Positions 40,301 through 50,769 of a stretch of DNA of 64,000 bases are shown in pieces (the first letter of the stretch is position 1; the number at the start of each line of letters is the position of its first letter). The stretch is from Pagrus major (taxonomy: Eukaryota; Chordata; Actinopteri; Spariformes; Sparidae). Below the pieces are notes generated by a model, which had not been told where the DNA came from, did no database searches, and was given only the letters and a program-made list of their open reading frames with translations. Location of the stretch: assembly GCF_040436345.1 (NCBI RefSeq), contig NC_133224.1, forward strand, positions 8,238,741-8,302,740. The letters are read 5' to 3'. The translations under genes and the position numbers were made by a program.

Positions 40301-41521
40301 TACTTTTAATCAGCAGCGTCTCACTGGGTGGCTAATGTCATTAAGCACCAGTCAGTTACTGGTCTCTGCCCTCTTCATCTAGTTCTCTCCTCGCAGAGCA
40401 TTCAGGCCATTACGACATGATGCAAGAGACTGGTAATGAAAACACAGGACGCTCATTTTGATTTGAGCTTCTCTTTCCTCAACCACTGTTGTCCTTCCAA
40501 TTATTCCCTTCATCTATCCAAAACATTAGTTTTCTTCTCGAGGACAATCATTTTGAATAGTTTGTTAAAAAAAGACCTGTGGGATTTGAAGTATGGGCTC
40601 GAGCATCACAGTATAATGGAGCAGCTGAGTGTGAGGGTCTCAACCCTTAACTACCTTGACATTAAAAATATTCTCATTGATGGGAAAAAGATTAAAACGT
40701 TACAGTAATGAAAACACTAAACCAGATGCTTACGGGCTTCGGATGTGTGTGTGTTTATATGAGAAGATTGATACCACTCTCATGTCTGTATGGTAAGTAT
40801 GTAGCCACCAGCGGCAAGTTAGCTTAGCTAGCACAAGGACTTCAAGAGGGAAAACATTTCTAGCCTGGCCCTATCCAGAATCCATCCTGGACCACCCCTA
40901 AAGCTCAGTTATAATGTATTAGACATGTCAGTTAAACATGTCCGGTGGGTTTTATAGGCCGAGGTAGGCCGATTTTGTTTCTGTTGGACAGTGCCAGGCT
41001 AGCTGTTTCCCCTTGTTTCCAGTCTTTATGCTAAGCTATGCTAACTGTCAATCTTCTCATCTAGCTTTCTGTAACTATGCCTTTAAGTGTTGATCTTTTT
41101 GATAGTCTGCTCTTACTAATTTTATCCAACTTATCGCCTCTTGTTCCTGTCAGGCTCCTGTTTCTGGGTGGCAGTGCTCGACGGACGCGTGGTTGGAATT
41201 GTGGCGGCACAAGGCCGTGAGGACGACAACACGGTCGAGCTGAAGCGCATGTCGGTGGACTCTCGCTACCGTGGCAAGGGCATCGCAAAGGCGCTAGGTC
41301 GTCGCGTTCTGGAGTTTGCCGTGCGCAACAACTACGCCGCTGTCGTCCTTGGCACGACGGCCGTCAAGTTGGCAGCCCACAAGCTGTACGAGTCGCTGGG
41401 CTTCCGCCGAGCAAGCCAGAGCGAGGACTACAGGCTCCCCGGGATGAATCGCTCGCCGCTGGAGAGGCTCTTCTTCCAGATCCGCTACATCCGCTACCGC
41501 CTGCAGCTCCGTGAGGAGTGA
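26169..41521 (+). CDS. nat8l: N-acetylaspartate synthetase (NAT8L), three coding exons, 278 aa
   Basis: Coding exons are 26169-26472, 27721-27885 and 41154-41521, joined by two phase-1 introns. The enzyme transfers acetyl from acetyl-CoA to aspartate, making N-acetylaspartate (EC 2.3.1.17). In mammals it is a membrane-bound protein of neurons. Identity rests on the start MHFSSPKMVCETKIV, the block MERIPNTAFRGLRQ, the block RYYYSRKVIHGYL, LHTDMADIE, and the GNAT fold in exon 3. That fold includes the acetyl-CoA loop RGKGIAKALGR (motif Q/R-x-x-G-x-G/A) and VVLGTTAVKLAAHKLYESLG. The hydrophobic stretch from FFMTKSVTLTC to LILMGA matches the membrane segment. The start is the first Met of MHFSSPKM, as in mammalian NAT8L. 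At 278 aa it is slightly shorter than the human protein (302 aa), which has a longer Pro/Ala-rich N-terminal region. The frame is intact. Confidence 0.97.
26473..27720 (+). other. nat8l: nat8l intron 1
   Basis: 1,248 bp with C homopolymer, CA and CT runs (26,941-27,041). Near the end an alternative AG at 27,688 precedes the acceptor used (TTCTCCATAG, 27,720). Only the latter keeps the reading frame and matches the family. Confidence 0.85.
27721..27885 (+). CDS. nat8l: nat8l coding exon 2
   Basis: Encodes the membrane segment and RYYYSRKV through LHTDMADIEAYY. It ends CACAG/GTAAGAC. Confidence 0.95.
31335..31366. repeat. (TG)n(GA)n microsatellite
   Basis: TG run passing into GA repeats, in nat8l intron 2. 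Confidence 0.9.
32672..32685 (-). promoter_or_regulatory. DR1-type nuclear receptor motif
   Basis: On the minus strand GGGGTCAAAGGTCG reads as GGGTCA-A-AGGTCG, one base per half-site away from the AGGTCA-N-AGGTCA consensus bound by HNF4 and PPAR/RXR. Its copy at 33,993 is identical. Confidence 0.4.
32750..34033. repeat. intron 2 tandem duplication, copy B
   Basis: Starts 38 bp after the end of copy A and holds the same modules in the same order, compacted to 1.28 kb. The third module (33887-34033) is the best conserved. Confidence 0.85.
33993..34006 (-). promoter_or_regulatory. DR1-type nuclear receptor motif, second copy
   Basis: Same motif in copy B of the intronic duplication, inside the most conserved module. 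Confidence 0.4.
34655..34960. repeat. probable teleost MITE-like repeat
   Basis: Contains GTCTCTTTAAGGAATCCCTC, TGATTGGTCAGCTCTTACAT and a terminal AGGTCTCCTTTAAA. These resemble a frequent short fish repeat whose ends read TTTAAAGG. The family name is not certain. Confidence 0.45.
34961..38465. other. nat8l: nat8l intron 2, no recognised genes
   Basis: Noncoding sequence with scattered short TTAGC/GCTAA motifs and pyrimidine tracts. No frame with family resemblance was found on either strand. Confidence 0.4.
38474..38784. repeat. degenerate minisatellite of about 35 bp, palindromic core
   Basis: About nine imperfect copies of a unit around GCTAACACTGATGTTAGC followed by CTGTTTGAGAA. The core itself is an inverted repeat (GCTAAC with GTTAGC). 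Confidence 0.85.
40761..41058. repeat. foldback repeat just before nat8l exon 3
   Basis: The left arm (40761-40876) and right arm (40986-41058) are inverted copies: GAGAAGATTG against CAATCTTCTC, and CTAGCCTGGCCC against the reverse of GTGCCAGGCTAG. The right arm belongs to the same family as 60,431-60,580. It ends 95 bp before the exon 3 acceptor. Confidence 0.75.
41154..41521 (+). CDS. nat8l: nat8l coding exon 3
   Basis: The acceptor is TTCCTGTCAG. The exon encodes the GNAT core and the C-terminus RYRLQLREE, then TGA. Codons are strongly GC-ending, unlike the flanks. Confidence 0.97.
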
Positions 41522-44500
41522 GAGGTGACAGGGAGAGGGAGAGAGAGATGGAGAGGGGAGATGGAGAAAGAGAGGGACAGAGAGAGAGAGAGAGAGCAAC
41601 GACCCTCCTTCACCTGAGAGCCCCGACCGCATCCTCTCCTCTGACAGCTTTTATTTATTTTGTGTCATTAGAGATAACTTCCGAGTACTACTTAACACTT
41701 CTACTATCTCATCTTTAAAGTCACTTACGTTTTCAGTACTATTATGCTTTTGTTGCTGTTGTTTTGTATTATACTTTTACATTTTAAATAAGAGTTTTTT
41801 TTCTCTTCTATTTTATTAAACTATTTTTTTGTACCTTTACCCCTCCCTTTCCACTGTGGGATAAAAAAAATTATTGGATTTTATTGAAGACAGCTAACTG
41901 GCACCCTAACTAGGCACCCTCCCCTGCCCCTTTGGTTTTAAGATTATGCGACTCTGATCAATACGCCCCTTCATTTTTATTCCACAATGCCCTCTTTACC
42001 CCTCCCCCATTACCTCAAGCCTTCCCCTTCCCTCCCACATTCTCCTTATTTCCACACAGCAAAACTCAACAGACGGGTTTAGAAACAGGAGAGTGAAATG
42101 AGATGTTTCCACTGTTTCATTGGGGGTGGACAGAGCACTGGATGGCTTGGGAGGCGTCCTCAAGAGCAGACATACACAAAAAGGAAAAAAAAAGTAGTGG
42201 GGGGAGCTTGTGGTACACACTCTCTTTTACAAAAGCTCTGCAATGTTACATTGTGTGTGTACAGACACACTCAAACCCAATTGTTGGGCTTTTGGCCAGT
42301 ATCTCAAGACACCATATTGAAGCACAGCGAGAGTGTGTTGCTGACCCCCATAGTGAGAGAAGAGGATGAAAGGATGGTTACCGGAATATGCACTGTGTAT
42401 CCTGTGTTCAGGATAGATTTAAATCAACACAGTGCATCTTTCTCACACGCCCTCCTCCTTCCCTCTCCTCACTGATTATTTGATTGGATCTCTCCTTCCT
42501 TTCTATTATTTCCCGGATCTATCATCAGTTAATCGCTGTTTTTCTCACTCAAGCTGTGGAGAGGGTCTCTGATTGGTTGAGGTGACAGGAGGGTGGAAGT
42601 TCCTCGCGGACAGATCCCAAGATACAAGATATAGCTGCATGTCAGAGCTTGTCTGTGTATGTATGTGTGATTGCTCATGTGACTGTGTGTGTGACTGTGT
42701 GCGTGTGTGTCTGATGAGGCTCTGGTCTGACATTAGACCGGGCCTCAACAGGGTATGAGGAACAATTAACCTATTTTTATTTCCTTTCTTGCTATGAGTC
42801 AAGTATGATCTAACTAAACATTACTACTTTCTATATGTACTTATAAAATGTTTACTGATTGAAGACAGATAAATTCTGACATTTTGAATATGTCTAGTAT
42901 TTGACTGATAATTAGTAATTTTATAACTTTAAACACATATTACCACATTGTAATATGCAAATTTTGCAGTCAAAAACTACGACAATTACAATTACTACTA
43001 CTTAGTCTACCATCCACATACTGAATCCAGGTTATTGGGGAACAACTTGGGTAAGACTACTAGCAATACTTGCAAACCTACAGTACATAACTGAGCACAA
43101 ATAGCAAATAATTATTTAAACCAATATATCAGCATTCCCCCTCCCCATGTATTTATATTGTGTATACAGTTGAAAACTCATGTAGCGAACAAAAATCGTT
43201 TCTCCCATAACACCTCTCTCCATCTCCATCCTCTGACCATACAACCAGCAGTAGATTCATCCATCCACGACCCTGAGCCTAAGTTATGTCATTATACCAT
43301 TTGTAAAAAGTAACATATAAAGCAAAAAGCAACAAAAAAATCACATAAGATGAAAAAAAAGAGAAAAAAATTGACTACAAATGTAATCGTCATGAAAATA
43401 GCACTGACCCTCCTTGCCTTGCCACCCTTTCTCCCCCCAGACTCTCCCTACCTCCCATTCATGAATCTGTCTGCAACCCTGGGCTCGACCCCACACCTTC
43501 CATTTGAACCCTGCGCACCCTCCACATTTGACCTTTGACCTCCCCTGTCCCAGGCAACACCCATCTCCCGCCCATCTCTGCATGCGCCACAGCACCTTGC
43601 TGCACTGCTTTTATTATTCCATTTGAAGCTTGTTGGACCAACCCTTAGACCCCGCCCCTACTCTGATGTCATCTAGACAGTGTGACTCCACCAGCGGGAC
43701 AGGCTGGTGCCAGGGTATAAGGATGATGTGTGGTTGTCTGGGTGTAGATGCAGAAGAAACAATAGAGTGAGGGGAAAAATGTGTGTGTGTGTTCGTAAAC
43801 TCACAAACTGCAGCACTGCCTGGATGACATCACGCCTGCCAGCCAACCAACTGTAGAATGCAAAAAGCAATGCAAGTGTGGCATGCCTCTGTACCCGGTG
43901 TGTGTACGGTGCCTGCCCTGGAAAAGCGTAGAAAAAAATTAACTGATTTATATATGATATAATATATATAAATATATATATATAAAGAAAATAAGCTTCT
44001 TTTATAGATGAACATATAAAAGAAATGTGTGTTTCTTTGTTTGGAAAAAAAAAGAAAAAACTGTACCATTTGCATGAAATGTGTCTTTGAATGCAAATAT
44101 AACATTTAGGGGAGAAACTCCTAGCACATGGCATACAGTGGAACCATAGACGTGTCATTTTTTATAATGGTTTATTTTATTTTAAATTATCTTAATTCTC
44201 TGTAGTCCAGACAAGGGTGTGAAATCAAAAACCAGCCACAAGCCAGTGCTCAGACATCTTTAGGAGGTAGCCAACCCTTGTTAAAACGTTATATCCCATT
44301 TATTCAGATTTTTTCTGTCACTGGCTGCAGGACGAGAAAGTTAGTTTCCTTCCTTGATCACAGTACACCAGCTTGTGGTAAGGTTCCCAAACACTTTGCA
44401 GTACTTAGATCGTCTTATGGGCATTCGGCTAATGACGCAAGAGTGCACTACATTGTGCAAAATCTTGTGAGCACCAGGTGAAATATCTTTCATCCACCAA

Positions 44501-47500
44501 GTCCTTTGCCAGGTTTAGCGTATGCAGATAGAGGAAAACGCAGGCTTGCAGTGAAGGTCAAATGTTTAGACACAAGTAATAGCCGATTCCTGTTAAAAGT
44601 GTCCTCAAACCCCACACTGAACCTCCACCTGTGTCAGCTAAATGCCTAAAAAATATACAGTCCATGCTAGTTTCTTTTGCATCTGACTTTTAAAAAAATA
44701 TTTAAGGACGCACATGTAAGATTTCTCTATGAAAAGAAAGGCACAAACGCACTGAAAGCATAAAAAACGCACCAGATGTTTTCATCGGGCCAACATGTGG
44801 AGGGTGCCTTACACCACTTTTGATGCATCTGCTTTGAACTTGGTTGTTACAGGAGAGTCAAAAGAGGACCAAGGCTGTGTTTTGTCACGTTTCTGGAGCG
44901 ACAGCTATCACTGACCTTCATATGATACTTGAGCAGAAAATTAGTGAAAAGTATACAACGGCCAAACAGCAGTGTGAACGCTATACGAAAATGTTACAAA
45001 AATCTGAAGTGTCAGTGGTGCTGAGGCTCTAGATTTCCTCACAAAAACCCCACAGCAGTGTCAAATAGCCAGTATGTTCAGGTCCTGACCGTACGACTCA
45101 ACCCATTCTTTATAAGACTTGGTTGAGGTTCGAAGGTTGAAAGTGAGAGGTGGGCTTTGCTGAGGTGGATTGTAAAATAACCTGTGGTCTGGATCTTGTG
45201 GAAGAATGTGAAGTCTGTCAATTCTGAGCCATTTCTGCTGCTGCCAATCTCAGTTTTTTGCCTGATGAAATTCAAAAAAACACTCCTTTATGTATTTTTG
45301 GGAGAACTTATTATCCACGCTGGTACGTATTCTAAACAAAAGGTAATATCATCCAAAACGCCTTTGCCAAGACCTTATGCACAGGAATCAAACGCTGGAG
45401 TTCAAATATCTTGTGGACTGCATGGCTTCAGGTAGTTAAAGGGTGATTTTGAATTGTAAAGATGAAGTGCACTGACTATAATGCATTTATTTCTAGTCTG
45501 AGCAATGTCTGTTTTCTACTTCATGTGAATGCTATGCCCTGTGAAGTCTCACCTCCCATTTAAAACTGGTAGTGCATACTTGATGTTAGAATGTAGTAAT
45601 TAAACTGTATGCAACTTCTACCAGAGTGTAAATTTAGTTACAAACCATTCCTCTGAAATGTTCTGCTGATGTACAATCCAAAAACAATCTCACACTTTTT
45701 TATTTGGTTTTCTGTGATTTGTTTGAGTGCAAGTGTGCTGTCCTATTGGTTGAGGTTTGAGAAGGTATGCTGCATACGGGCCTCTCTTGATGGAGATGGC
45801 TCTTATAGTTTAGAGTGCTTTAGAACCCAAAAATGATCATCTGATGCCATCATTTCTCTATGATGGCAGAAACACAGGCCCAAACTGAGGCTATCGAAGC
45901 CTAACCTTCAACTCCAACAGTTTTTAAAACCGTAAAATGGCCATTCAAATAACCAGACGGTTAAAAATATCAATATTTGTCTGATGATCAGTTGATCTAC
46001 TGGTGCAGAAGGGTAGAAGTCAAAACTGCACAAATGTACAGATCCTGTGGGTGTGTTGTGTTACTCTGACGGTGTGTGTCCATGCTCAACAGCGTTGGAG
46101 ACGAACACTCACAGGCATGAATGTAAACTGCCAACAATTTAGTCTTAGAAAGATATTTTCTTTTATGTTTTAAAACTTTCTGGTTGCTTTTTTACTTTAT
46201 GAATGAGAAGGAAAGTGGGGGGGGAGGGAGGTGAAAAGCAGCTATTGGTTCTTTCATTAAGTGACTAAACCACTACATTAGATGTTAGACATTTTGTGTG
46301 ATTGTAAATAGCCGTATCTCTACCTTATTGTTAATGTATTATTTACTGCAACCTGTCATCTTTGCTGGTTTTAACCAATCCCGATGGAGTTTCATTTTTG
46401 TCTCAGAAGATGGCTGTCGCCTGGAATGTTCCACCTAACGAGGAGGGCGAGGGGTGAGGGAGGAATGTGCCAAATTGGCAGTTAAATGGGGGGTGTGCGT
46501 GTGTGGTGGGGCGGCGGGAGGAGGTCTGGCGCGACAGACTCCACAGCATGGACTCCCTCTCTCTCTCTCTACCTCTGGTGAGGATTTTGCTCCACTGTGG
46601 CGAATACAGAAGGACTCACTTTGGACTGAGGCCACAGGTGCCAAGAACACATAAGCACTTGTAGCACAACTGTGTCTTGTTTTGCTATTACAGTACAGAT
46701 AGTTTTGATTTTTTACATTTCCTATGAAGAATATGGATAAAGTTTCTCTTTCTCCTGTATTATCGACTGTATGTATCATAAGTATATATACAAGACATGA
46801 TATCATAATGTATAATTGGTACAACGACCCACGGCTACTTTTGGAGGTGAAAATTTGCCAAAGGTGACAGTAATTGCTGCATTTTTATTCCTTATGTGGC
46901 TATGTTTTGTTTAACACAATCCTGTATTTGGTATTATTTGGCAAAAATCCTGCCCACGTGCCATCTAATCAAGCAATAAACAAACAAATGGGGAAAAAAA
47001 AACACAAAATAATGACATACTATCAACATTGATTTTATGAAATACATGAAATGCTGCATCAATGTTATATCCCTTATACTGTACCAATTAGTGGCAGTGA
47101 TTATATTGAAGCCTGAAGGGGTGTTTGATTGTAAAATGTTTCTGTTTTTTGTAATTTTCTTTACAAAGAGGTGTCAAAGATGTGTTTTTTTTTTTTTAAA
47201 CTCAAAGTTGAAGTACACAGGTGTACCTCTGCATATTTGTACAGATGTCAATAGGAAATGGGGGAAAATGACAAGAGGGGGAAAATGGATGCTAAAAGCG
47301 AGCAGTTCAAGCAGACAGGAAAAAAGACGGCGTAGCCACGCTCTGAAAGCGCTATCTGCTGTTAAGTCTCTTAACTAAGCTTTTATCGAACCACAAAGAC
47401 TTCCGGTTAACCATACCAGTGGGACGTGCACTGCAACTTCTCTACCACCGCTCCGTTAGCACGACTGACAAGAACCAATTAAAATACATGCTGCAGCTGC

Positions 47501-47725
47501 CAGAATCGCAACTCCTCAACTGGGTTGACTTTTCTTACAAGTGAGATTCAAAGTCTTTTTTTGGATCTGCAAGTCAGTAATTGTAAAGTTGTAAAGTATA
47601 TTTTACTGTAAATAGCATCTGGGGGTCATTTTTACTCCTTTTGTAACAGAAACTGTGGATTTAAAATATATAAGAATATATTTTAAAGATATTTACAGCA
47701 CTAATAAAGAGATTCTACAGTAGTG
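41522..47725 (+). other. nat8l: nat8l 3' UTR (inferred, about 6.2 kb)
   Basis: No coding frame with family resemblance follows the stop. A GA-rich tract comes first, then AT-rich sequence. Candidate Pumilio sites TGTAAATA lie at 46303-46310 and 47607-47614. Possible earlier polyadenylation occurs at the AATAAA near 46,975. The length is an inference from the last good AATAAA. Mammalian NAT8L also has a long 3' UTR. Confidence 0.5.
47703..47708 (+). terminator. nat8l: likely distal polyadenylation signal of nat8l
   Basis: AATAAA in the AT-rich context TTTACAGCACT, followed by TG-rich sequence. Beyond it the AT-rich UTR character ends. Confidence 0.55.
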
Positions 47726-47729
47726 CAGG

Positions 47730-48840
47730 TGTCTTCATCTGTATTACCTCATGACAATCCCATACTGACTAACAGCCGCCACTTTCAGGAGCTTAAGTGC
47801 ACGCCATCTTAGCCTTGGTGTCACAGTCCCACACTGATGGGTTCAGACACAGCCCTCCTTGTCCCGCCTGTCTGCTTGAACTCTCAAGTCGTCAGAGAGA
47901 GCCTCAAACAGTCCTGTTAGCTTATAGCACACGCCAGCTTCGGCTGACAATATCAGCCACTCTGGCCTGAGCTAGGCTGCTGCGAAGCAAGAGGCTCTCT
48001 CTGCCCTGGAGCCCTGTCATGGCTGTTGTCTGTTGCCAGGAAACCGACCCGCACAAAGCACAGCAGGGGACTGATATGCAGCCACACTGTGGGGAGGCAG
48101 GCAGGTCAACCAGTTGGCCATGATAGAGGAATGGAAGAGGGGATTCATAGATACATTGATGAATGAGATTGATGATGGACTTCGAGGGGCGGGGGGTTGA
48201 ATTGTAACTGAGGGAACTGAGGAAACCGGGGGTATTGTAGGGGAAGGAGGGGGGCTTTGACTACAGTGAGGAATTTGGCAAAAGAGGCCATTAAGGATGT
48301 GAAGCAGAGCAGTGAGTAAATATTCTTGGGGGCAGCTGAAGAGAGAGGAGCAGGTACGGCGTGGGAAAAGATTCTCATGTACAGTAATAGGGTCACGCAT
48401 GGTGTGGTGATTTAGCAGATTTAGTGATTCCCAAGGAGACGGGGCTTAAGTCAGAGAGAGGCTGCAACATAGACTAGACGCTGTTGGTACAACCGGTCTG
48501 ACCGACCTCAGTGAGACTGCAGTGACCACCTGGTTTTTATTGGGGTCTATTAGCTTTCAGTTCCCTTTCTGCCATTCCTTTAGAAGACTGCTGTATTACC
48601 ACACCGGGATTACTATTATTATTGTGATTATTAACCCTTTCTTTTATACGGACAACAACTGGAACACTGTATAGATGTAAAGATGGCATTTCCTGCATTA
48701 TGATTGAAACATGGATGTACATATACTGTATCGATTAAAAATGATGATGCATTAAGCTTTTATATGTCGCAACAGGAAGCAGATTTTTTTTCTTTGTAAG
48801 AGAGCAAAAAGAACTAGACAATTCCCCGTTGGGAAATCGC
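47730..48840. other. intergenic, no recognised feature
   Basis: Between the convergent genes. Several short minus-strand frames (48,017-48,400) are proline- and serine-rich shadows of GA- and GGGG-rich sequence. Confidence 0.4.
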
Positions 48841-48880
48841 GAGAGTGGGCTGTGCTGCGCTGCATGTCTGTGTGTGTGTC

Positions 48881-48982
48881 GCCTGCCTGCCTGCCTGCCT
48901 GTTTGCCTGCCTGTCTGTCTGTCTGTCTGCCTGCCTGCCTGCCTGCCTGCCTGCTTGCCTGCCTGCTTGCCTGTCTGCCTGC
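48881..48982. repeat. (CCTG)n tetranucleotide repeat
   Basis: Mostly CCTG units with CTGT interruptions. Confidence 0.95.
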
Positions 48983-48992
48983 ATGTGTGTGA

Positions 48993-49640
48993 TTTACATT
49001 GAAGTGAATGGAGCAGTTGAGAGCTGCTCTTGTCGGTTAGAGGCAAATAAATCAAAAAACGTAAATCCTACTGATAAAGGAGACACATTGGGAGAAAGAA
49101 GACAAGTGCGGCTACAACTCTGTGGAAAATCACGGTTCTACTGTGTAATTTGTGGCTGGGGTCGTCACGGAAAGAGAGAATTTCTGAGAGTTTTTTTGAG
49201 TCTCTACCACTCTGTCATTTGGCTGCTGCAGCCTGCTGCATCAACATTCTGCCATACACAATCATTGAAAATCCTGAATTTTTCCAAAATCACTCACCAT
49301 CATTAAAGGGTCAGGGTTCAAAAACAAAACATCGTAGGAAAAAAGTTCAAATACAACTCAAATAGACAAGACCCGTGCCTACATTTTAAAGTTTGAACGG
49401 TGTTTGTAGGTGAACGTAGGCCAGAGCAGGAGATGTTTGAAAAAGTGGCAGATTTGCAAGTTTTTTGACCTCATCCCATTCATTGCTTATGGAAAAGTTA
49501 ATTTTCACGTCTCACGACGTGAAAATTAATATTCTGGAGAAAATAAGTAATAGCATACCGAGTCAGATCGAGCCGCACGTGCTGATATATTTTTTGTTTG
49601 TGTGCGCTCAACGGTGCGGGTCGAGTTAAGCGCCAAAAAT
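48993..49640. repeat. direct repeat A of a composite element
   Basis: About 648 bp matching 49981-50623 throughout, including GGAGCAGTTGAGAGCT, GAATTTCTGAGAG and GTTTGTGTGCGCTCAACGG. It carries a hairpin at 49498-49529. Confidence 0.9.
49498..49529. repeat. hairpin in repeat A, 14-bp arms
   Basis: TTAATTTTCACGTC (49498-49511) pairs perfectly with 49516-49529 across a TCAC loop. Confidence 0.9.
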
Positions 49641-49980
49641 TAGACAGGGTGAATATGAATTGTGTGTCTCTGCTGGCCCAGTTGATCTCGGTTGCTATGG
49701 CAATGGTTGTCGGAACTCCCTAGCAACGGCCTGTGACCACAGCTGCTCTCTGTGACAGAGCTGATCTGAGAGTGACTTTTGGCTCAGAAGCAGGACTTCA
49801 AACTACTGCTATATCTTCAAAACCAAACATGATATGGGCAAAATTTCTTCACCATCAAGCCAGAAAGGCCTTAAAGAACACAGCCATAATTTTTTGTGGT
49901 CCTAGCTTCTAAAATGTGGTAATAGGAGCGAGTTAAAAACAGGTGCAGTTTGGAAAATCCTGAAAAATCCTCCTCCCGAT

Positions 49981-50623
49981 TAACATTGGAGTAAATGGAG
50001 CAGTTGAGAGCTACTCTTGTCGGTTAGGGGCAGATAAATCAAAAACCGTAAATCCTACTGATAAACTAGACACATTGAGAGAAAGAAGACAAGTGTGGCT
50101 ACAACTCTATGAAAAAATCACATTTCTACTGTGTAATTTGTGGCTGCGGTCGTCAGAGAAAGAGAGAATTTCTGAGAGTTTTTTTGAGTCTCTCACACTC
50201 TGGCAGTTGGCTCTGCACGAACATTCCGCAATACACAATCATTGAAAAAACTAAAATTTTCAAAAGTCACTCATCATCATTAAAGGGTCACCGTTCAAAA
50301 ACGAAACATTGTGGGAAAAAAGTTCAAATACGACTTAAATAGACAAGACCCGTGCCTACATTTTAAAGTTTGAATGGTGTTTCTAGGTGAAAGTAGGCCA
50401 CAGCGAGAGATGTTTGAAAAACGTCGCAGATTTGCGATTTTTTTGACCTCGTCCCATTCATTCCTTATGGGAAATTTGTCTCAGTTTTTCGCGTCTTACG
50501 ACGCGAAAAATTAATGTTTGGAAGATAAAAATAATAGCATACCGAGTCCGACCGAGCCGCACGTTTTGATGTATTTTTTGTTTGTGTGCGCTCAACGGTG
50601 CGGGGTGAGTTACGCGCCAAAAA
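49981..50623. repeat. direct repeat B of a composite element
   Basis: Second copy, about 340 bp after copy A. It is followed by GGAAGAATAATAAAAAGAG and a pair of overlapping palindromes. The two copies have small indels and many substitutions. Confidence 0.9.
50485..50510. repeat. hairpin in repeat B, 11-bp arms
   Basis: TTTTTCGCGTC (50485-50495) pairs perfectly with 50500-50510 across a TTAC loop. Stem bases differ from repeat A in matching pairs. Confidence 0.9.
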
Positions 50624-50666
50624 ACGGCGGAGGAAGAATAATAAAAAGAGACGCGAGCAATAACAA

Positions 50667-50736
50667 TAGTGGGCTGTGCTTCGCACAGCCCACTATGGAC
50701 ACCTATAGCTTTGCTATAGAGGTGTCCATAGTGGGC
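50667..50736. repeat. two overlapping, mutually exclusive hairpins
   Basis: Hairpin 1 pairs TAGTGGGCTGTGC (50667-50679) with 50683-50695. Hairpin 2 pairs the segment starting GCCCACTATGGACACC (50688) with 50713-50736. They share 50688-50695, so only one can form at a time. Confidence 0.88.
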
Positions 50737-50769
50737 GTGCGAGCACATCCCACTAAAAAGGAAGGTACC

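Noticed and set aside
43673..44158. 161-codon minus-strand frame in the nat8l 3' UTR
   Set aside because: TTG/ATG-poor frame over AT-rich UTR with no homology and no splice signals.
47037..47378. 113-codon plus-strand frame near the end of the nat8l 3' UTR
   Set aside because: Low-complexity F- and K-rich translation, lying between likely polyadenylation sites.
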